From positions 63,468,138 through 63,532,137 of the forward strand of contig CM043699.1 in NCBI GenBank assembly GCA_023935145.1: a stretch of DNA of 64,000 nucleotides. The letters run 5' to 3'. The DNA comes from Bretschneidera sinensis. Its lineage: Eukaryota > Streptophyta > Magnoliopsida > Brassicales > Akaniaceae. Positions 1-11,519 of the stretch are shown in pieces (position 1 is the stretch's first letter; every line of letters starts with the position of its first letter). The notes beneath the pieces were generated by a model. The model had not been told where the DNA came from. It did not search any database and saw nothing but the letters and a program-made list of their open reading frames with translations. The translations under genes and the position numbers were made by a program.

Positions 1-279
1 ATCACATACCAAAATCTTAAAGTTGTTGTTTTATCCATAAAATTTGGAACAACAACTACCGGCGACTATATATTCTACTTGGCTGTTGATAATGCAACAA
101 AGTTTTGTTTCTTTGAAAACTAAGAGGTTAACATACAACCAAGAAATTGGAATATCCCATTAGTACTTTTTCTATCTAACTTACAACCAGCAAATTCAAC
201 ATCTAAATAACCAATTAAGTTAAAAGAAGATTCTTTAGAATACAACAAACCTAAGTTTTGAGTTCCAAGCAAATATCTT
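1..279 (-). pseudogene. Copia RNase H region, start only
   Basis: Continuing the minus-strand frame past the RT segment gives broken matches to the Copia RNase H region: a 'YLD...FAGCKLDRKSTNG' stretch, with the normal 'GYSDADWAGC' region altered. It carries stops and runs off the window at position 1. The catalytic role in the family is removal of the RNA strand during reverse transcription. This copy cannot make a full domain. Confidence 0.55.
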
Positions 280-1381
280 CAAATTCTTTTAACAGCAATT
301 AGGTGAGATTCTTTAGGATTAGATTTAAATCTAGCACACGTATAAACACTAAACATAATGTCGAGTCCACTTGTGGTTAAATAAAGTAAAACCCCTATCA
401 TGCTTCTATATTTTTTAATATCTATACTTTTACCTTTTTCATCCTTGTCAATCTTTGTTGAAGTTCTCATGGGAGTTTCAATTCACTTCACATTCTCCAT
501 CCTAAACCTCTTTATCAAGTCTTTTGTGCACTTGTATTGGTTGATGAAGATCCCTTGCTTTGTTTGTTTGATTTGAAGACCAAGAAATTAATTGAGCTCT
601 CCTATCATGCTCATCTCAAATTCACCTTATATGAACTTAGCAAACTCTTGACACATAGTTTCATTAGTAGCACCAAATATTATATCATCAACATATATTT
701 GTACAATGAGTATGTCATGCTCATAAATTTTTAAGAAAAGAATAATGTCCATTCTTCCTCTAGTAAAACTAGTATCAAGTAAAAATTTACTTAATCTTTC
801 ATAAAATGCTCTAGGAGTTTGTTTCAACCCATAGAGGGCTTTAGAAAGCTTATAGACATGGTTTGGAAAATTAAGATTTTCAAAACCAGGAAGTTGTTCA
901 ACATAAACCTCTTCTTCTATAAAACCATTTAAAAAACATTTTTCACATCTATTTGAAATAGCTTGAAGCTCTTAAAACATGCAATGCAAGGAGCATGTGA
1001 ATCTTCAAGTCTAGATACGGGACCAAAAGTTTCATTAAAATATATTCCTTCTTCTTTATTATATCCTTTTGCTACAAGTCTAGCCTTGCTTCTAGTTACT
1101 ATACCATTTTCATCCATTTTGTTTCTATAAACCCATTTAGTTCTAATTACCGAATGATCTTTAGGCCTAGGTACTAAAGTCCAAACTTTACTTCTTTCAA
1201 ATTGATTTAATTCTTCTTGCATAGCCATTATCCAATTTTCATCGTGTTTGGCTTCATCAAAAGTCTTAAGCTTAATTTGAGACAAGAAAGCAACATAATT
1301 GCATACATTTCTAATACAAGAATAAGTTCTTACCCCTTGTGAAGGATCACCAATCACTTGATCGATTGGGTGATAATTCAC
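280..1381 (-). pseudogene. Copia reverse transcriptase, broken
   Basis: Several minus-strand pieces together cover a Copia RT. The N-terminal piece (929-1381) has 'WIMAMQEELNQFERSKVW', 'KWVYRNKMDENG' and 'ARLVAKGYNKEEG'. The middle piece (627-827) carries the polymerase motif YVDDIIFGAT. The C-terminal piece (279-470) has 'YRSMIGVLLYLTTSGLDIMF', the usual start of the segment linking RT to RNase H. The pieces lie in different frames and are separated by stops, so no continuous enzyme is encoded. The catalytic aspartates of YVDD are still visible. Confidence 0.85.
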
Positions 1382-2429
1382 ATACCTCTAATTCATAGGA
1401 AGACCATCTTCTTGTTGACTTATTGAAGGTTGATCAAGTCTTGATTCACCTTCTCCTTGAGCCATTTGGGTTTAATTCTTCTTGTGGTCAACAATGGGAT
1501 TGGTGGTCTCCACTCTTGGCATGAAATCTATATCATCATCAAAAGAAACTCTTCTACCACAAAGAGGATTAGTCTCATCAAATGCAACATGAATAAATTC
1601 TTCAACCACTATAGTTCTTTTATTAAAGACTCTATAAGCTTTGCTAGAGGTTGAATAACCTAAGAAAATCCCTTCATCAGTCTTAGAATCAAATTTACCT
1701 AAATTATCTTTATTGTTATTAAAGATGAAGCACTTACAACCAAAAGCATGAAAATAGAAAATATTTGGCTTTTTACCCTTTCATAATTTATATGAAGCTT
1801 TCTTGAGTATAGGCCTAATTAAAACACTATTTAAAACATAAAAAGCATTGTTAACGGCTTCCGTCGAAAATTATTTTGGTAAATTGTTTTCACGAAGAAA
1901 AGTTCTACCAATTTCATCTAAAATTCTATTTTTCCTTTTAACAACACCATTTTGTTTGGGGGTTCTAGGAGTTGAAAATCTGTGATCAATCACATGATCA
2001 TCATAATATTTTGAAAAACTTTGGTTTTCATATTCTTTTCCATTATCACTTCTTATGCTGGAAATAGAAAAACCTTTTTCATTTTGAACCTTTTACAAAA
2101 ATTCACAAAATCTTTAAATGCTTCATCCTTATAAGCTATGAAAATAACGAAAGTATATTTAAAATAGTCATCCACAATAACAAGAGTATATTGATGGCCA
2201 TCTAGACTAATAACCCTAATTAGATCAAACAAATCCATATGTAAAAGTTGTAATATCTAGAGGTTGAGACAATATTTTTAGATTTAAAAGAAATCTTAGT
2301 CTGTTTTCCCATTTGACAAGCATCACATACTATCTTTTTCAAATTTAATTTTTGGAATATCAAAAGCCAAATATTTTTCTAGAAAGCATTTGAATTAAAT
2401 CTATGTTCACATGGCTAAGGCTTTTATTC
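1382..2429 (-). pseudogene. Copia integrase, broken
   Basis: The minus strand between protease and RT encodes degraded integrase. A 'CDACQMGKQT' stretch (about 2280-2340) keeps the paired cysteines of the N-terminal zinc-binding region. The 2053-2238 segment has 'DLFDLIRVISLDGHQYTLV' followed by 'VDDYFKYTFV', matching the catalytic core around the first two acidic residues. Downstream (about 1500-2040) only shifted fragments are visible. In the family this enzyme joins element cDNA to the chromosome. This copy is not functional. Confidence 0.7.
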
Positions 2430-2855
2430 CATAACTATGAGTTTTCAATAAAAGATAAAAAAACATTTTTCATTTTCCGAAGGCAAAGATTTGAGGTCTA
2501 CTATATAGATATTTTTATGTCTTTGGGCAACAAATTTGATTTTGTTACTCTTGATGTCTATTATAAGACAATGAGTAGACTCAAATAAAACTCTATTACC
2601 TTTATCATACAATTGACTAATACTAAGTAAATAATGCTTAAGACCTTGAACAAATAAAACATGATTAATAGTTGAAGAACTTTTACCAATTTTACTATGT
2701 CCAATGATCTTCATCTTGGTGTCATCTCCAATAGTGACATGTCTGCCATCCTTTGGAGTTAGCTCCACAAAGATACTTTGATTATTGATCATATGCTTTA
2801 AGTATCCATTATCAAGGTACCAATGATCACCTTCTATCTTTGTATGAAGACAAAT
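2430..2855 (-). pseudogene. Copia protease and pre-integrase segment, broken
   Basis: The 2445-2792 minus segment encodes 'HVTIGDDTKMKIIGHSKIGK' and 'INHVLFVQGLKHYLLSISQL', the typical Copia protease C-terminus and the pre-integrase region that follows. Just upstream (about 2790-2830) the active-site neighbourhood reads WYLDNG. Active Copia proteases have D-S/T-G, so the serine has become asparagine. Together with interruptions on both sides this marks the protease as inactive. Confidence 0.75.
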
Positions 2856-3497
2856 CTATGTCACACAAGGATACAAAATGGAACTCTTTGATACCCAAAA
2901 TTTCTTGGATCCTTTTGGGTTAGTCTTTAAAAATACATATCCTTTCGGAACCCATACTTTCTTAATCCCATAATTTGTTCCATAGTCATAATGATGTGGA
3001 TGATGCATGATCCTAGAATGATAATCATAATAATTTCTACCATATCTAGAATAAGAAAATATATCATTATTAGGATATAAGAATCTTGCATTCCTAGAAT
3101 ACATGTTTCTAGCATTATGAGAGTTATGTGAAGACATGTTATTTCTAGGATAAGAATGATATTTATTTCTTGAATATGAATTCCTAGTATACAAGTTTCT
3201 AGGATGAGCATATCTAGCATTTGCATTTCTAAAATGAGCATACATATCAGCATATTCACTTCTTGAATGTCTATTTCTAGTGTGAGTATATGAATTTTTA
3301 CCATAAGAATTGACATTTGCATTCTTAAACTTCCTACCATTCTTTAATGGAGCATCATGAACATTACTAGGCATTAGAAAAGTTGAAGTTTCATTGACAT
3401 TTGTTACTTTTACGAAAATGGTTTCATTCGATTTTTGTTGGTCCATTGGAGAGTATCCCAAACCAGATTTTTCTCCACTCATTATTTGGCAAGCCAA
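2856..3497 (-). pseudogene. Asn/Arg/Tyr-rich spacer of the Copia gag-pol
   Basis: A 213-codon open minus-strand stretch starts 'MACQIMSGEKSGLGYSPMDQ' and then runs into a long low-complexity segment of repeated NARN, YSRN and YPRN words. It ends with 'YGTNYGIKKVWVPKG'. SIRE-type polyproteins carry such a spacer between gag and protease, with the motif K-V-W-V-P-K-G near its end. It is the longest open piece of this element, probably because its codon repertoire makes few stops. No enzymatic function is expected. Confidence 0.6.
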
Positions 3498-4820
3498 TAC
3501 TTCATCTAGTTTTTTTTTTTTTTCCTTTTACAAGTTTAGATAAAGTGTTGTTAAACTCAATCACTTTATTACTCAAAACTTCATTTTCCTTTTTAAAGAA
3601 CTTTTGTGATGAGTTGCCAAACCTCTAAAGAAAGTTTTTCATTTTGTTCTTTTAAAACTTCCATTTTGTTAGAGATAGATGAAACCTCCTTTTTGGAGCA
3701 ACATTTTTAGCATAAAATTTCTTAAGTTCTTCATGCAATTCATTTATTACCTCTATCAATTCTTCATTCACAATTTCATTATCATTATTATTACTTGAAG
3801 AATTGGTTACCTCATTTTCATCATTGATTGCCATCAAGCAAAGGTTGGCAATTTCTTGGTAGTCAATTTCTTCATCCGAACTATCCTCTTTATCATCAGT
3901 CCAAGTGGTTGCTATCATACCTTTCTTCTTGGAGTTTTTGTAAGGTTTCTTTGTTGAAGAACAATCCACCTCGATGTGTTCAGGCTTTTTGCATCCGAAA
4001 CACGCAATAAGATCTTTCTTGGTTGAATTATCCTTTATGTTGGGCTTCTTACTCTTTCTCAATAACTTTTGGAATCTTTTTGTGATGAGAGTCATTTCTC
4101 CATCTTCCTCACTACTTTTATTCTCATCTTCTTCTTCTTTGACTCATCATTAATAATTCTATTCATGATGTTCATTTCATGAGTTGATAATGAGCTAAGA
4201 AGAGTGTAAACGTCAAGGTTGTTAAGATCTTTTGCTTCCTCAATTGCCATCATCTTTGATTCCTAAGTTGGTGGTAAAGTTCCAAGAATTTTCTTTATTA
4301 AGTTACAATTTTCATAATTTCAACCAAGAAGCTTCAAACCATTAATAATGTTAGTGAATCGATAATACATTTCAAAAATGGTTTCGGTAAGAGATATTTT
4401 AAAAGCTTTATATTCAAATACGAATCTATAAATTTTAGATTTCTTCACTTGGTTAGTACCTTTATACGTAATTTGAAGTTTATCCCATATTTTCTTAGCT
4501 GAAGCACAAGTGGAAATTTTATTTTATTCATCAATGTCTAAAGCACAGTGAAGCATACTAGTAGGTTTACTATTCAAAGACATCATTATGCCATTATCAT
4601 CTTCAAACTCTTGTTTAGTCTTAGGAATTAAAGTTTCTTCCTCGCCATTTTTTACCTTTTTCATAGGGATTCTATGTCCTTCTTCAATAATTCTCCAAAA
4701 ATTATAGTCTTGACCTTCTACAAAAAAATTTGTTCTATTTTTTCAATATTTATAATTAGTTCCATTAAATAAGGGAGTCCTAATGTAAGAATGACCTTCA
4801 TTATACAAACTAGTTGACAT
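3498..4820 (-). pseudogene. SIRE-type Copia gag with zinc knuckle, broken
   Basis: The gag reading starts at a Met near 4820 with 'MSTSLYNEGHSYIRTPLFNG', the usual start of this gag family, and runs downstream with internal stops. The best preserved part (3652-4095) holds a CCHC-type knuckle, CFGCKKPEHIEVDC, in which the glycine before the histidine is replaced by Glu. An acidic, Asn-rich stretch and a coiled-coil-like 'VNEELIEVINELHEELKKF' follow. Gag forms the virus-like particle and binds RNA in the cytoplasm. Stops and frameshifts make this copy defective. Confidence 0.8.
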
Positions 4821-4861
4821 AGGATCTACTCAAGAATTTTAAGCCTAACTTAGAGAATGAA

Positions 4862-4873
4862 GCTATGATACCA
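4862..4873 (-). other. Primer-binding site, tRNA-iMet type
   Basis: On the minus strand this reads TGGTATCATAGC, one change from the Copia consensus TGGTATCAGAGC complementary to initiator methionine tRNA. It lies 2 nt from the inner LTR end, where minus-strand DNA synthesis starts. Confidence 0.85.
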
Positions 4874-4875
4874 AT

Positions 4876-5988
4876 TGTTATATAAAATAACCCAAGAGTG
4901 GGGGTGAATTTGGGTTTTAAAAGTTTTTGCACAAATAAAGATATGAATACAATATTAATCAATCAATCAAGAACAAACAAGAGTAGTAAATATATGTTTG
5001 CTGAAAATTAAAAGTTGAAGGGAGAAGAACATGTAAACTAGATTTATAGTAGTTAAGCAATATCAGAATCAGTCCCGACCTTACATCCACTCTCTTCAAG
5101 TCTTTGAAATCTCTTACAAGTGTTTTAACACCTAAACACTCAAGCAAGAGTTACACCAACTCTTTTACACTTTAAGAAGGAAAGAATTGATTTGCAATAA
5201 GAAAGAGTGTACAATAAATGCTTACAACTGAGAAATTACTCTCTCTAAAGCTCAAAGCTCAACAATGACTCAATTTGAAAGCTTATTCTTCCAATAAATG
5301 AGTTCTATGATGTTCAAGATTGTTGTTATAGCTTATAATGGCTAGATATTTATAGAAAAAGCTCTATAGAGCCATTTAAAACTAAATATGATCATTTGAA
5401 GCATTAAATGCAATTGATTAATGTCAAATTTTAAGTAAAATAATCGTTATTGGGCTAGTATAGTCGACTACAACAAGGTGTAGTCGACTACAACCTTTGA
5501 GAAATGAGGAACATGTGAAAAGAAGACCTTGCAGTCGACTACATCATGGTGTAGTCGACTACAAGAAGTCTCTAGAGGATTTTTCATCCTCTTGTAGTCT
5601 ACTACATCAAGTTGTTGTTGACTACAACCCCTATAGTTGACTACAACACACTGTAGTTAACTATGGCTTTGAAAAAAAACTTAGTTTTTGCTTGAAATCT
5701 TTTATCAAATTACTTTAATTTTAATTAAAGCATTTTACTATAAAAATCTTTGAACTACAATTGATCTAAGAATATAGAGAGGGATTAACATTGAATTTAA
5801 CCAATGCTAGACTAGTAATCTCTTACTTTGCTTCTATGTCTTCATAACAACTTCAAAGTTCCTCTAATCGTGCATTGCTTCTTACATGCGTGCCTTTTGC
5901 CATATGTGTGTACATTGAACCTTAATATCAAAGTAAGACTACACAAAGAAAATTAGTACAATAATATGTTTTATCATTATCAAAATCA
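4876..5988 (-). repeat. 5' LTR of the SIRE-type Copia element
   Basis: The inner boundary is set by the primer site: the plus strand begins TGTTATATAA at 4876. The outer end is placed at 5988 because the minus strand there reads TGATTTTGATAATGAT, the usual start of SIRE LTRs. The length of about 1.1 kb fits the lineage. The partner LTR is outside the window, so the outer boundary cannot be checked by comparison. The LTR contains the palindrome series at 5461-5663. Confidence 0.65.
5461..5663. repeat. Series of TAGTCGACTA palindromes in the Copia LTR
   Basis: The 10-bp palindrome TAGTCGACTA occurs exactly at 5461-5470, 5481-5490 and 5552-5561. Near copies are at 5532 (CAGTCGACTA), 5595 (TAGTCTACTA), 5634 (TAGTTGACTA) and 5654 (TAGTTAACTA). 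Most are followed by CAAC or CATC. The spacing is about 20 bp within pairs. The variants mostly look like C-to-T decay of the CpG. Confidence 0.85.
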
Positions 5989-7523
5989 ATATAGGGTCAA
6001 TAAAACGTTTTTCCAAGAATCTTGGATCTTCTCAATAAGCCTTGATGTCATGGGACAAGTGTAGTAGCAATGGTCAAAATTTGGAAGACTTTTAGGTTGA
6101 CTAAATCGATGATTAATCTGAGTGGGAGAGTGGAATGAGAAATGGGTCATGCTCGCAAAAATCACGCAACCTTTCTTGAAGGTATACAGAATAGCCAATG
6201 TAATTCGCCACTAGGGGCACACCCAGCGAACTTTGCAAAGATTAGTGTCATAGAACCAATTCTTCTATCCCTCAATAGAATTCCCTGTAGTGTTATGGTT
6301 CATTAAAATTTGATGGGATCTTTGGACAAGAAATAATGGATAGTTTATCAAAAAGGAATATTTGTAAGATGAAAGTGTCAAAATTAAATTCAAAATTGGA
6401 AAAGAGAGTGAACATTAATTTTTGAAATTTTTACCTAAAGCAAGAGTGGGCTCCCCACAAGATATATTGTTTTTTGGCATCTAAATGCATCTAATCCATT
6501 TAGTGTCATGGCTAGAATAGTTCCCATTTGGAAGTAACCTTTAGTTACTTGTTAGACCGTATCTAGCAAGGATTTATACACACTTAGGTAATGCTCATAC
6601 ATGAGATGGCAAGCCAATATGCACAAAAATAGCAGTTGTTGTCATTGGATTGTTGAGAATTTGGTTTTAGTCTGAAACAAGTCCAAGTCTAGTGGAGACA
6701 GTTCAAAGTAATCATTTACCAAAAGCGGTTGGGTTCATTTTTTTTATTTGTAATACCAAATAGATCAACCTTGATTTCTACATGGTGGTCTTAAAAACTC
6801 GGATGACTAAGTTATCATAATGTTTATGATTAAGAAGGGCACATAATTCTTCATATGTGGGGAAAATCTTTGTAAATTCGAGGTGGAACATGTGGGTTTG
6901 TGGATCACAACTCTTTACAATAGCCCTCAAGAAATTCTAGTCTACCCTTACAAGGTTTAAAGAAAATATAGCATTCACTCCAAAGGAAGAGAATTGTTGT
7001 TGCTCAATTTTCTTCATACTTTTGAGCCATTTATTTAGTTGATTGGCGATAGTCTCAATTGTTGTAAGAATTTTCAAGCAAAATTGATGTTTTGAAGACT
7101 CTAGGATGATTTGAAATCAACTAAGGGACATGCTAACATATAAGAAAAAAGAAAGAAATCCCAAACCTAAGAGGAATAGGAAAATTCGCGTTAGGTCGAC
7201 AATAGTCGATCCAATACCTAAGAGAGCCGACCGACCACATCAGGGAGTCGATCAGCCAACTCAGTGATTGGGTTGGTTATTGCTTTGAAAATTTTATTTT
7301 TTTGCGACTTTTATATTTCTTCCAGGTTTTTATCAAATTGTAAACTTATTTTTGTCATGTAAGACAATTTCGTATGTACAAACATTTCATCTATTAATAA
7401 AACAATGTTTTTTGAGAATTTTCACGATTTATTCATAAAGTTTTCATCATCCCTGCATTACATCATTCATTAAATTATCTTGTATCAACATTCTTAAAAC
7501 AAAGAGAAAATATTAAAAATGAA
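5989..7523. other. Unassigned AT-rich stretch
   Basis: No recognisable gene. On the minus strand, short open pieces such as 5986-6198 and a 'NWFYDTNLCKVRWVCP' stretch near 6210-6290 look protein-derived, possibly an old transposon gag, but I cannot assign them. Around 7190-7265 there is a local run of GTCGAC/GTCGAT words resembling the palindromic words of the neighbouring Copia LTR. Confidence 0.4.
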
Positions 7524-9560
7524 CTAAGGGTGAATCCTTGATTTCTTGCCACACTTGCCCAAACTTGTTGTTACTCCTTGGTTCCCTTTTCTTTTAGCCC
7601 TTAGAGGTGGATCTTCTGGAAAGTTGTCATCATCATCTTCACTGGTCTCAAAAATTGATATTATTGATTGAGCCTAGCGGCTAGCATGACTCCATTATCT
7701 TTTAAAATCTCCCCTGAGTTGGTCTCATTCAGACCTCAATTGAACCTACAGTTCAAGGCAATATACAATCACTATGTAAGATGGTATGCAAGACAATGTG
7801 TTCAATATTCAGTACAGATAAAAAGGAAAAATGCTTACAATATCAATATCTCACCTTCAATTTATTGGTCACCTTTAAAGCTTCATGTGCCAGTAACCTA
7901 TTAGCTCCTGTTAGAGATAATAGTTGTTTTTTAGCAGTGGAATGAGTGACCTAAGAGAGATGATTTATTAGTACTATTAAGTGAAGGATTACCACTCGAA
8001 CTTGGTCTAGAATAGGAGTGATATCTTCAGGATGAGTTTGATAGCAGTCAACCATTTAGGTTTCATCACCGATATCTAGAAACATTTGGAATCAGGATAA
8101 AAGTAGTATATCATAAGGAATTACAGGATCAGATATTGTGGTACTATGAGATGGACCAGCTCCTTCCTGGGATGTTCCAAAACTTCCCATTGTGGAAGCT
8201 TAAGAATATGACTATGAGACATAAAATAAGCATTTCAAACATTGATAGAAACAGAGAAATTTAACCAAAAAGGCAAAGGGTGGAGCAATTACTTGTGAAT
8301 GATGAGGAGGGAAAGTTGGGTCGAGATACAAATTGTGGTAGTACACATCTGTTTCTTTTTAATCAGCTTCATCAAAGTAGTCACAAATGTCACATCCTTC
8401 ACTATACTCCTCTAGATCATACACTAAATTTGTCCTCAAAGATGGAAGTGGGAGGATCATATGGAAAAACTTGATGAATTTATACCTTAGTCTCCCAAGT
8501 ATTGTCCTTTGCATAATTTTCTATACAAAAGGATGTGCTTATAGGTAAACTCATGAGGAGACTCCAAGAAGACAGTGTGAGCTGAGATATCATTCCATGG
8601 ATTCTAGTTAATTAGTATAACCTATGCATTTCTGTATGAAAAAATTAAAATGAATGGAAATAAAGAAAATGAAGGTTCACTTTCTTACAACATAATATTA
8701 TGGAAAGTTAAGGAGATGTCGGTATTTACCTAATGCGTTAGCTGGATCTCTAGTTGTGATAAAACCAACGAGCTTCACAAGGAAAATTACTTTCTGAGCT
8801 AGGGGAAAGGGTCTCAATATCCAATATTTGACCAAAATACTTGTAACGATTTCAGTAAGATAAAACATAAATGACATAATTGAAAATTGACAAGAGTGTA
8901 AGGAAGAGGTATACCTCTTAAGCACCCTAATAGGCGCCTACACTATTAATTTTGCCTTGAGATGTGCCATCCATGTACCTATAAAGATTGATTACTGCAA
9001 CATCAGCCTAATTATGCCCACTAATTTCATTGAGATTCTCTAAGAAAGGAAAAAAGTATAGATTTGAATGCTTACTGGAAGTGTTTAGAAATAGGATTGT
9101 CTCGAACATGTACAACAGTCGAGTCATTTGCTACGAGATAGCATTCACCTTAGGTGATCGATCTTGGTGAGGCATATAATTTGAACTCAACCAGTTGAGT
9201 TGAACACTGCCATTTGAAGAATGAATACAAGTCTCTAACAGCTTTAGTACCTTCTCTTCATTTTTTTAAAACTCAATATCCAAGACAGACGGCTCACCTA
9301 CTACTTCAACACCCATGATTGCTGAAAAATCTTTTGTAGTCATTATAGCCTCAAAATTAGAAAATACTAAGCTGTGAATTGTATCTGACCATTACTAAGT
9401 TAAATCAGATGCTAGAGGGATGTTGAAAGTCACAGAGGTGAGAGATTCGATGAAAACTACCCGAATTTTCAATATACTACTTCAATGGGTAGTCCAACCT
9501 ATTATACCACTCAAATACATGCTTCAAACCTCCATAATTCTTGAAAGGAGGAGGGTCCTA
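7524..9560 (-). pseudogene. Plant mobile domain (PMD/MAIN-like) gene, decayed
   Basis: Minus-strand pieces line up with plant mobile domain proteins, a family shared by host genes and transposons. 'NYGGLKHVFEWYNRLDYPL' lies near 9480-9540, 'DFSAIMGVEVVGEPSV' near 9290-9350, 'MTRLLYMFETILFLNTSS' near 9080-9140, and 'LNEISGHN' then 'ADVAVINLYRYMDGTSQGK' near 8950-9050. A later 'NPWNDISAHTVFLESPHEF' piece is at about 8550-8620. The C-terminus 'RAKRKGNQGVTTSLGKCGKK' ends at a TAG at 7524-7526. Non-coding gaps between pieces look like introns, but stops also break the exons. Known PMD host proteins (MAIN, MAIL1) act in silencing and genome stability. Whether this was a host gene or a transposon passenger is open. 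Confidence 0.6.
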
Positions 9561-9869
9561 TAAAGGAAAATATTTCTTTCATGAAAAGATGAAGATAATA
9601 TTTTCAATAAAAAGCTTTGAGAAAGGAATATTACCATTTTGACCCTTGTATGGTTGGAATAATGCTTGTGGATGTCAAACTTCTGTGAAATGCTTCATCT
9701 TTTTGGAATATTTAGTTTATAGCTTGTAATTTTGAAATTTTCTTGGAGAGGATGAACATGCATGGCTAAAGAATACCCTTTTGATGAAGACATAAATATC
9801 TACAAGGATTATGGATTGATTTAAATAGAAGCATTAAGGCAAAAATGAAAGATGAAGAAAGAATCAAGG
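9561..9869. other. Flank of element 1, nothing recognised
   Basis: AT-rich sequence between the PMD remnant and the first LTR. It may hold the first exon or promoter of the PMD gene, but no convincing reading frame is visible. Confidence 0.4.
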
Positions 9870-10059
9870 TGATAAGTGCTTAAATATTCATATTTAAGCC
9901 CTTTAATTTACATTTTTAATCTCTTTGTTTACATATTTTATTATGTTTTACTTCATTTTTTTGTGTTTTCTGTGCCTTACATAGACTTGTGAAGAAAAGA
10001 AAGCATTTTGAAGCTTCAAAGGAAGAAAACTGAAGATCTGGAAAAAGTTAGTACAATCA

Positions 10060-10143
10060 AGCGCAACTTGGCCGCGATCAAGAGCACAAGCAATCGTGCG
10101 CACACATGGATGGCTCGAGCGCAGAAACTAGCGATCGAGTGCT
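10060..10143. repeat. GATCGAGCGC-word cluster in element 1 5' LTR
   Basis: Four or five decayed copies of the word TGCGATCGAGCGCA, for example GGCTCGAGCGCAG and AGCGATCGAGTGCTC, sit about 20 bp apart upstream of the TATA box. The equivalent clusters in the other LTRs are at 20214-20334, 27725-27842, 33212-33324 and 43546-43672. Confidence 0.8.
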
Positions 10144-10230
10144 CACGCATAGAGAGGCAGTAGAGCCAGTTTTGGAAAAATTTCTTTCGGACCTAATTTG
10201 GAATTAGGGTTTTGGGGCACTCATAGAACC

Positions 10231-10240
10231 CTATATATAG
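10231..10240 (+). promoter_or_regulatory. LTR TATA box, element 1
   Basis: The sequence CTATATATAG lies in the LTR at the position where elements 2 and 3 have CTATAAATAC and TTATAAATAG. It is the likely start-directing TATA box of the retrotransposon promoter. Confidence 0.6.
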
Positions 10241-11155
10241 GCTTTTAAAACATAGAAAACACATCCTTCTTTTTATCGTTTACTTTTGCTTGAAGTTGTA
10301 AGCTTTGGAGAGGAATTGACGACTCATCTCCACAGTATTCTTCGGGTTTTATTTTTTAGTTTTAATTTATGTTATAATGATGTTTATCATAGACAACATG
10401 TGTAACTAACTCCTTATAGGGCTCGATTGAAACCCTAGTTATGCTTTCCCATATATATATATATTCATTGATTATCTTTGCAAATAGCCATGTTATGATG
10501 CTTTAATTGATTAATGTCTATTTTATTGAATTCCTCATATATGTGTGTCTGATCAACGTATGCATGTGGTATGGATTAGTTAGTTAGATCAATTTGGATG
10601 ACCTAGTCCTGCGTCTAACAATAATAACAAAAGAAATCTATGCCGGATTCTTGGGTTAATCAACACGAGAAACCAGGAGTATACACCATACCCTAGGTCT
10701 CGTGTGGTTGTCTATTTCCACAAATCTTATGCTCTCTTAAGGAACAACTCAGTATACACCATGCTGAATCCCTTAAAAAAGAAAAGAGTTAGAGTAGATA
10801 CCATGCCTAACTCGTTGTTTAGGGAAATCAATAGCTTAAAGAGTAGATACCATGCCCTTAGGTTGAGAAACATTAGGTATTTATGGTATAGCTAGAGCAT
10901 TGGCACATTACTCAATGGGAAAGTATGATTAGTGGTGGATATCAAAGCCCTATGTTCTTATTTTTATTAATTCACACTCAACAGTTATTTCTATCTTCTT
11001 ATATTGAGAAATTGATTCTGAAACGAAATTCACCAATCCCTGTGGAAATGATCTCGTACTTGCACACTATGCTACTATTAACCTTGTGCACCTGCAAGTA
11101 AAACTGTACGATTATTTGCTTATTAATTTAGGTATATTTTCACACAACAAGTTTT

Positions 11156-11174
11156 TGGTGACGTTGCTGGAGAT
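11156..11174 (+). other. Primer-binding site, tRNA-Asp type, element 1
   Basis: TGGTGACGTTGCTGGAGAT starts 6 nt after the LTR end. It is a mutated form of TGGCGCCGTTGCCGGGGAT, complementary to the 3' end of plant tRNA-Asp and typical of Athila-group elements. Confidence 0.85.
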
Positions 11175-11519
11175 TGCGCTAAATTTCCTTCTAGAATTAG
11201 TTTTATTTAATTTAGTAATTTAAATTTAATTATTCTGTTTTATTTCTATCAAAATTTTAAACTTTTGTTTTTACCTTTATTTTTATTTCAAACGCTAATC
11301 TATTTCTTTTTGTTTTCTGTTTCAGGCACACCAGGAGAACTTTCTGTGCCACTTGCGATCGAGCGCACCCTTATGTACGATCGAGCGCAATTAAGGCAGA
11401 GAGTTACCCGGGCAGCAGTGTTTAACTGCTGCACTTAAGCGATTGTCACCGATTCATGCACGGGCTTTGATCCAAGCATCCAACGTTCTTCCCCCTCGAT
11501 ATCGAGCTTGAGCGGACCA

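Larger units (their letters stand above)
1..5988 (-). mobile_element. SIRE-type Ty1/Copia retrotransposon, decayed, cut by window start
   Basis: Read on the minus strand the order is LTR, primer site, gag with a zinc knuckle, Asn/Arg-rich spacer, protease, integrase, RT and the start of RNase H, which is the Copia order. The second LTR would lie left of position 1. Nearly every domain is broken by stops or frameshifts, so the copy is dead. Assignment to the SIRE/Maximus lineage rests on the gag type, an LTR over 1 kb and the methionine-type primer site. It is inferred, not searched. Confidence 0.85.
9870..11149 (+). repeat. 5' LTR of element 1
   Basis: It starts TGATAAGTGCTTAAATATTC and ends CACACAACA just before the primer site, giving 1280 bp. 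The same start recurs at 27540, 33041 and 43374 (a variant at 20027), and the same end at the other LTRs. It contains clusters of GATCGAGCGC-like words, a TATA box and a conserved series of 'GTAGATACCATGCC'-like repeats. Confidence 0.92.

Noticed and set aside
2927..3340. Ile/Leu/Met-rich 137-codon frame, membrane-protein-like
   Set aside because: Shifted-frame reading of the Asn/Arg-rich Copia spacer at 2856-3497.
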